Source: Desulfocapsa sulfexigens (GTDB taxonomy: Bacteria; Desulfobacterota; Desulfobulbia; Desulfobulbales; Desulfocapsaceae). From it: DNA of 7,925 nucleotides. The notes under the pieces were generated by a model. It did not search any database, was not told the DNA's origin, and saw only the letters and a program-made list of their open reading frames with translations. Shown piece after piece: positions 6,096-7,925 of this stretch (position 1 is its first letter; each line of letters begins with the position of its first letter). Location of the stretch: NCBI GenBank assembly GCA_020721165.1, contig DYNG01000016.1:2233-10157 (forward strand), read 5' to 3'. The translations under genes and the position numbers were made by a program.

Positions 6096-6932
6096 ATGCA
6101 GATAGCAGTTGCCAGCGGCAAAGGCGGCACCGGCAAGACCATCGTTGCAACCAGTCTGGCCCTGTGTGCCACCGAGCTGGGGCCTGTTCAGTACCTGGAT
6201 TGCGATGTGGAAGAGCCCAATGGCCATATCTTCCTCAAGCCCGGTCTGACCACGAGTGAGCGCTGCGCGGTCGTGGTTCCGCAGATCATCGAAGAAAAAT
6301 GCGTCTATTGCGGCAAGTGTCGTGACATTTGCCGCTATAACGCCATCACCCAGTTTGCCAGAACCATCATGTCGTTTCCCGAGATGTGTCACTCCTGCCT
6401 TGGTTGTTTTCTGGTCTGTCCTGAAAATGCCCTGGCTCGCGCTGAACGGGAAATCGGGGTGGTGGAGACGGGAAGGGCTGGAGAGATCGCCTTTGTCCAG
6501 GGCCGGATGCGGGTGGGAGAGGCCATGGGGGTTCCTCTTTTGAAGGCGGTGAAAAAAAAGGCCACTCCTGAAGATGCCCTGGTGATCATTGATGCCCCAC
6601 CTGGCACCTCCTGCCCTTTTGTCGCGGCGGTGAGCGATGCCGATTTCGTCATCCTGGTGACCGAGCCGACCCCTTTTGGTCTGCACGATCTCAAACTGGC
6701 CGCCGAGGTTCTGCGTAATTTCAAGAAACCCTGCGCTGTGATCATCAATCGGGCCGATCTGGGCGATGATCGCGTGCTGGTCTGGTGCGCGGAACAACAG
6801 ATTCCGGTTCTACTCAGCATTCCCTTTGATCGCGGGATCGCCGAAGGCTACGCGCGCGGGGTGCCGATGGTGGAGAGCCGACCCGAATTACGACCGCTTT
6901 TACTGGCTGTGCTCAAGGAGGTGCAAGGATGA
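6096..6932 (+). CDS. MinD/ParA-type ATPase with ferredoxin insert (ATPase A of pair)
   Basis: The 278-aa cytosolic P-loop ATPase belongs to the MinD/ParA superclass that includes Mrp/NBP35. The deviant Walker A KGGTGKT (9-15) has the signature Lys9, switch I is DCDVEEPN (35-42), and Walker B is VIIDAPPG (163-170). A bacterial-ferredoxin insert of about 45 residues (65-112) carries two complete cluster-binding sets: C69, C72, C75, C79 and C98, C101, C104, C108, the last followed by Pro. It should therefore hold two [4Fe-4S] clusters. These proteins are encoded beside ORP-family genes in anaerobes and are proposed to couple ATP hydrolysis to cluster handling or electron delivery. The ATG (6096) lies 7 bases after the upstream stop, with AAAGGA about 10 bases before it. 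The stop overlaps the next start. No residue expected for activity is missing. Substrate and redox partner are unknown. Confidence 0.9.
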   Translation: MQIAVASGKGGTGKTIVATSLALCATELGPVQYLDCDVEEPNGHIFLKPGLTTSERCAVVVPQIIEEKCVYCGKCRDICRYNAITQFARTIMSFPEMCHSCLGCFLVCPENALARAEREIGVVETGRAGEIAFVQGRMRVGEAMGVPLLKAVKKKATPEDALVIIDAPPGTSCPFVAAVSDADFVILVTEPTPFGLHDLKLAAEVLRNFKKPCAVIINRADLGDDRVLVWCAEQQIPVLLSIPFDRGIAEGYARGVPMVESRPELRPLLLAVLKEVQG

Positions 6933-7792
6933 AGGAACTGCTTGTGATCAGTGGTAAGGGTGGCACCGGCAAGACCAGTCTGGTGGGGTCACTGGCCGCC
7001 CTGGCTGACAATAAGGTGTTGGTGGATTGTGATGTGGACGCCGCTGATCTGCATCTCCTGCTGGCCCCCCGGCCTCGCTCTACCAATGAATTTCGTTCCG
7101 GGGTCAAGGCCCGGGTGGTGGCCGATCAGTGCAGCGGCTGTGGCGTCTGTGTGGATCTGTGTCAGTTTGCGGCCATATCCTTCGATTTAATTGCCAGGAT
7201 CAATGATCTGGGCTGTGAGGGCTGTGGGGTTTGCGCCCATTTTTGTCCGGAGCAGGCCATTGTTCTTGAAGAAAATCACTGCGGAAGCTGGTTTCTGTCC
7301 GATACCGATTATGGCCCGCTGGTGCATGCCCAGCTCTTTGCCGGTGAAGAAAATTCCGGCAAACTGGTCTCTTTTATCAAACGACAGGCCCGGGAGCTGG
7401 CCGAACAGAGCGGAATTGATCTGATTATCATTGATGGGGCGCCTGGGATTGGCTGTCCGGTCATTGCCTCTCTGTCCAATGTGGATACGGCGCTGGTGGT
7501 GACCGAACCGACCCTGTCCGGTCTGCATGATCTGGAGCGGGTTCTGGATCTGGCGGGGCATTTCAAGGTACAGGCCTTGGTCTGTGTCAATAAATGGGAT
7601 CTGCACCCGGAAATGACGGCCAGTATTGAGGCGGCCTGTGCGGCCCGTGGAGTTGAGGCGCTTGGCCGCATTCCCTTTGATCCGGCGGTGGTGGCCTGTC
7701 AGATCCAGGGGGTACCGGTGGTGAGCGACGAACAGAGTCCAGCGGCGGAGGCGATTCGCCAGATCTGGCACAGTGTGCGTGTACGAATGTAA
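6929..7792 (+). CDS. MinD/ParA-type ATPase with ferredoxin insert (ATPase B of pair)
   Basis: The 287-aa paralogue of the preceding ATPase overlaps it by four bases (ATGA), and AAGGAGG lies about 7 bases before its start, so the two are translationally coupled. Walker A KGGTGKT (10-16), switch-type segment DCDVDAAD (33-40) and Walker B LIIIDGAPG (165-173) are intact. The ferredoxin insert has C68, C71, C74, C78 and C96, C99, C102, C106 followed by Pro, again fit for two [4Fe-4S] clusters. The DVDAAD sequence contrasts with DVEEPN of its partner, so the two are not interchangeable copies; heterodimerisation is a reasonable inference. An extra stretch after the insert (about 113-150, including C118) is not matched residue by residue in ATPase A. 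A long run of conserved positions near the C-terminus (IPFDPAVV, 248-255, parallel to IPFDRGIA in A) marks a shared origin. The stop at 7790-7792 ends the operon; no clear terminator follows. Confidence 0.9.
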   Translation: MKELLVISGKGGTGKTSLVGSLAALADNKVLVDCDVDAADLHLLLAPRPRSTNEFRSGVKARVVADQCSGCGVCVDLCQFAAISFDLIARINDLGCEGCGVCAHFCPEQAIVLEENHCGSWFLSDTDYGPLVHAQLFAGEENSGKLVSFIKRQARELAEQSGIDLIIIDGAPGIGCPVIASLSNVDTALVVTEPTLSGLHDLERVLDLAGHFKVQALVCVNKWDLHPEMTASIEAACAARGVEALGRIPFDPAVVACQIQGVPVVSDEQSPAAEAIRQIWHSVRVRM

Positions 7793-7925
7793 CCTGAATT
7801 CTGCAATCGCTTGAGCATCGAGACTGGTAAGACAGGCGCAGAGGCAAGGCGGCAAGCCTTTTTCAGCGCAAGCGTAGTTGTGCTACGCTGAGCATGAAAA
7901 TGGTGAAGCCAACGCAGCATATGTG
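7793..7925. repeat. Palindromic (REP/MITE-like) element at the window edge, probably incomplete
   Basis: No gene is seen after the last stop. The segment centres on a perfect hairpin: AGCGTAG (7871-7877), loop TTGTG (7878-7882), CTACGCT (7883-7889). Around it the arms continue imperfectly: a five-base internal loop on each side, then TTTTCA on the left against TGAAAA on the right. Further out GGC-N3-GCC-like bases occur on both sides (about 7849-7857 against 7903-7908). No T-run follows either arm, so it is not a classical terminator. The outer left part (about 7815-7860) has no visible partner because the window ends. The form suggests a dispersed palindromic repeat. Confidence 0.5.

Noticed and set aside
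5808..6797. A 329-codon frame on the - strand opposite the ORP-like and ATPase A genes
   Set aside because: It is antisense to two genes with clear family motifs, begins without a convincing ribosome binding site, and has no domain signal.
6126..6977. A 16-base direct repeat (GGCACCGGCAAGACCA) at 6126-6141 and 6962-6977
   Set aside because: Both copies encode the P-loop of the two paralogous ATPases, so protein conservation explains them; this is not a recombination or mobile-element signal.
7871..7889. Reading the perfect hairpin after ATPase B as an intrinsic terminator
   Set aside because: The stem is not followed by a T-run on either strand, and imperfect arms continue well beyond it, which fits a palindromic repeat better.

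Overview
The window reads as a bacterial chromosome segment, GC-rich and densely coded. It most likely comes from an anaerobic, respiratory Desulfobacterota (deltaproteobacterial) lineage such as a sulfate reducer of the Desulfobulbales type. The reasons are a multihaem c-type cytochrome with no sequence relatives in the window, and a three-gene set of an orange-protein-like NifX/NifB-domain protein with two ferredoxin-containing MinD/ParA-type ATPases. That set is characteristic of strict anaerobes. The taxonomic call is inference from gene content, not from a marker gene.

Layout. (1) Bases 3-740, + strand: the 3' part of a multihaem cytochrome with six CxxCH sites visible; its start lies outside the window. 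(2) Bases 764-4364, - strand: a two-gene operon, lon (ATP-dependent protease, GTG start behind a perfect AAGGAGG) followed 4 bases later by mltG (endolytic murein transglycosylase). The operon converges on the cytochrome with only 23 bases between the stop codons. (3) Bases 4365-4649: a divergent intergenic region with a sigma70-like promoter and a perfect 7-bp dyad on the + strand, weak dyads on the lon side, and a doubtful small ORF. (4) Bases 4650-5450, + strand: a stand-alone left-handed beta-helix acyltransferase-like protein related to the GlmU C-terminal domain, ending in a terminator-like hairpin with nine T. (5) Bases 5603-7792, + strand: a compact operon behind a good promoter (TTGATT-16-TATAAT). 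It holds an ORP/NifX-like protein with a Gly-rich, Cys-containing tail, ATPase A (278 aa) and ATPase B (287 aa, overlapping ATPase A by ATGA). (6) Bases 7793-7925: noncoding, with an imperfect palindrome that looks like a dispersed repeat element cut off by the window edge.

How the genes fit together. Lon and MltG are housekeeping functions (protein quality control, and glycan-strand cleavage in the cell wall) probably made from one mRNA. The ORP-type operon is the most interesting part. Both ATPases carry the deviant Walker A motif KGGTGKT with a bacterial-ferredoxin insert of two complete four-cysteine sets, and each retains all catalytic and ligand residues. They differ in switch-region residues (DVEEPN against DVDAAD), as expected for a specialised pair. 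By analogy with the orange-protein complexes of Desulfovibrio, they may work together on metal/sulfur cluster assembly or ATP-driven redox or positioning tasks. The substrate cannot be read from the sequence. No entirely new system is proven here; the best candidates for follow-up are the tailed ORP-like protein and its ATPase pair, the dyad over the acyltransferase promoter, and the terminal palindromic repeat.
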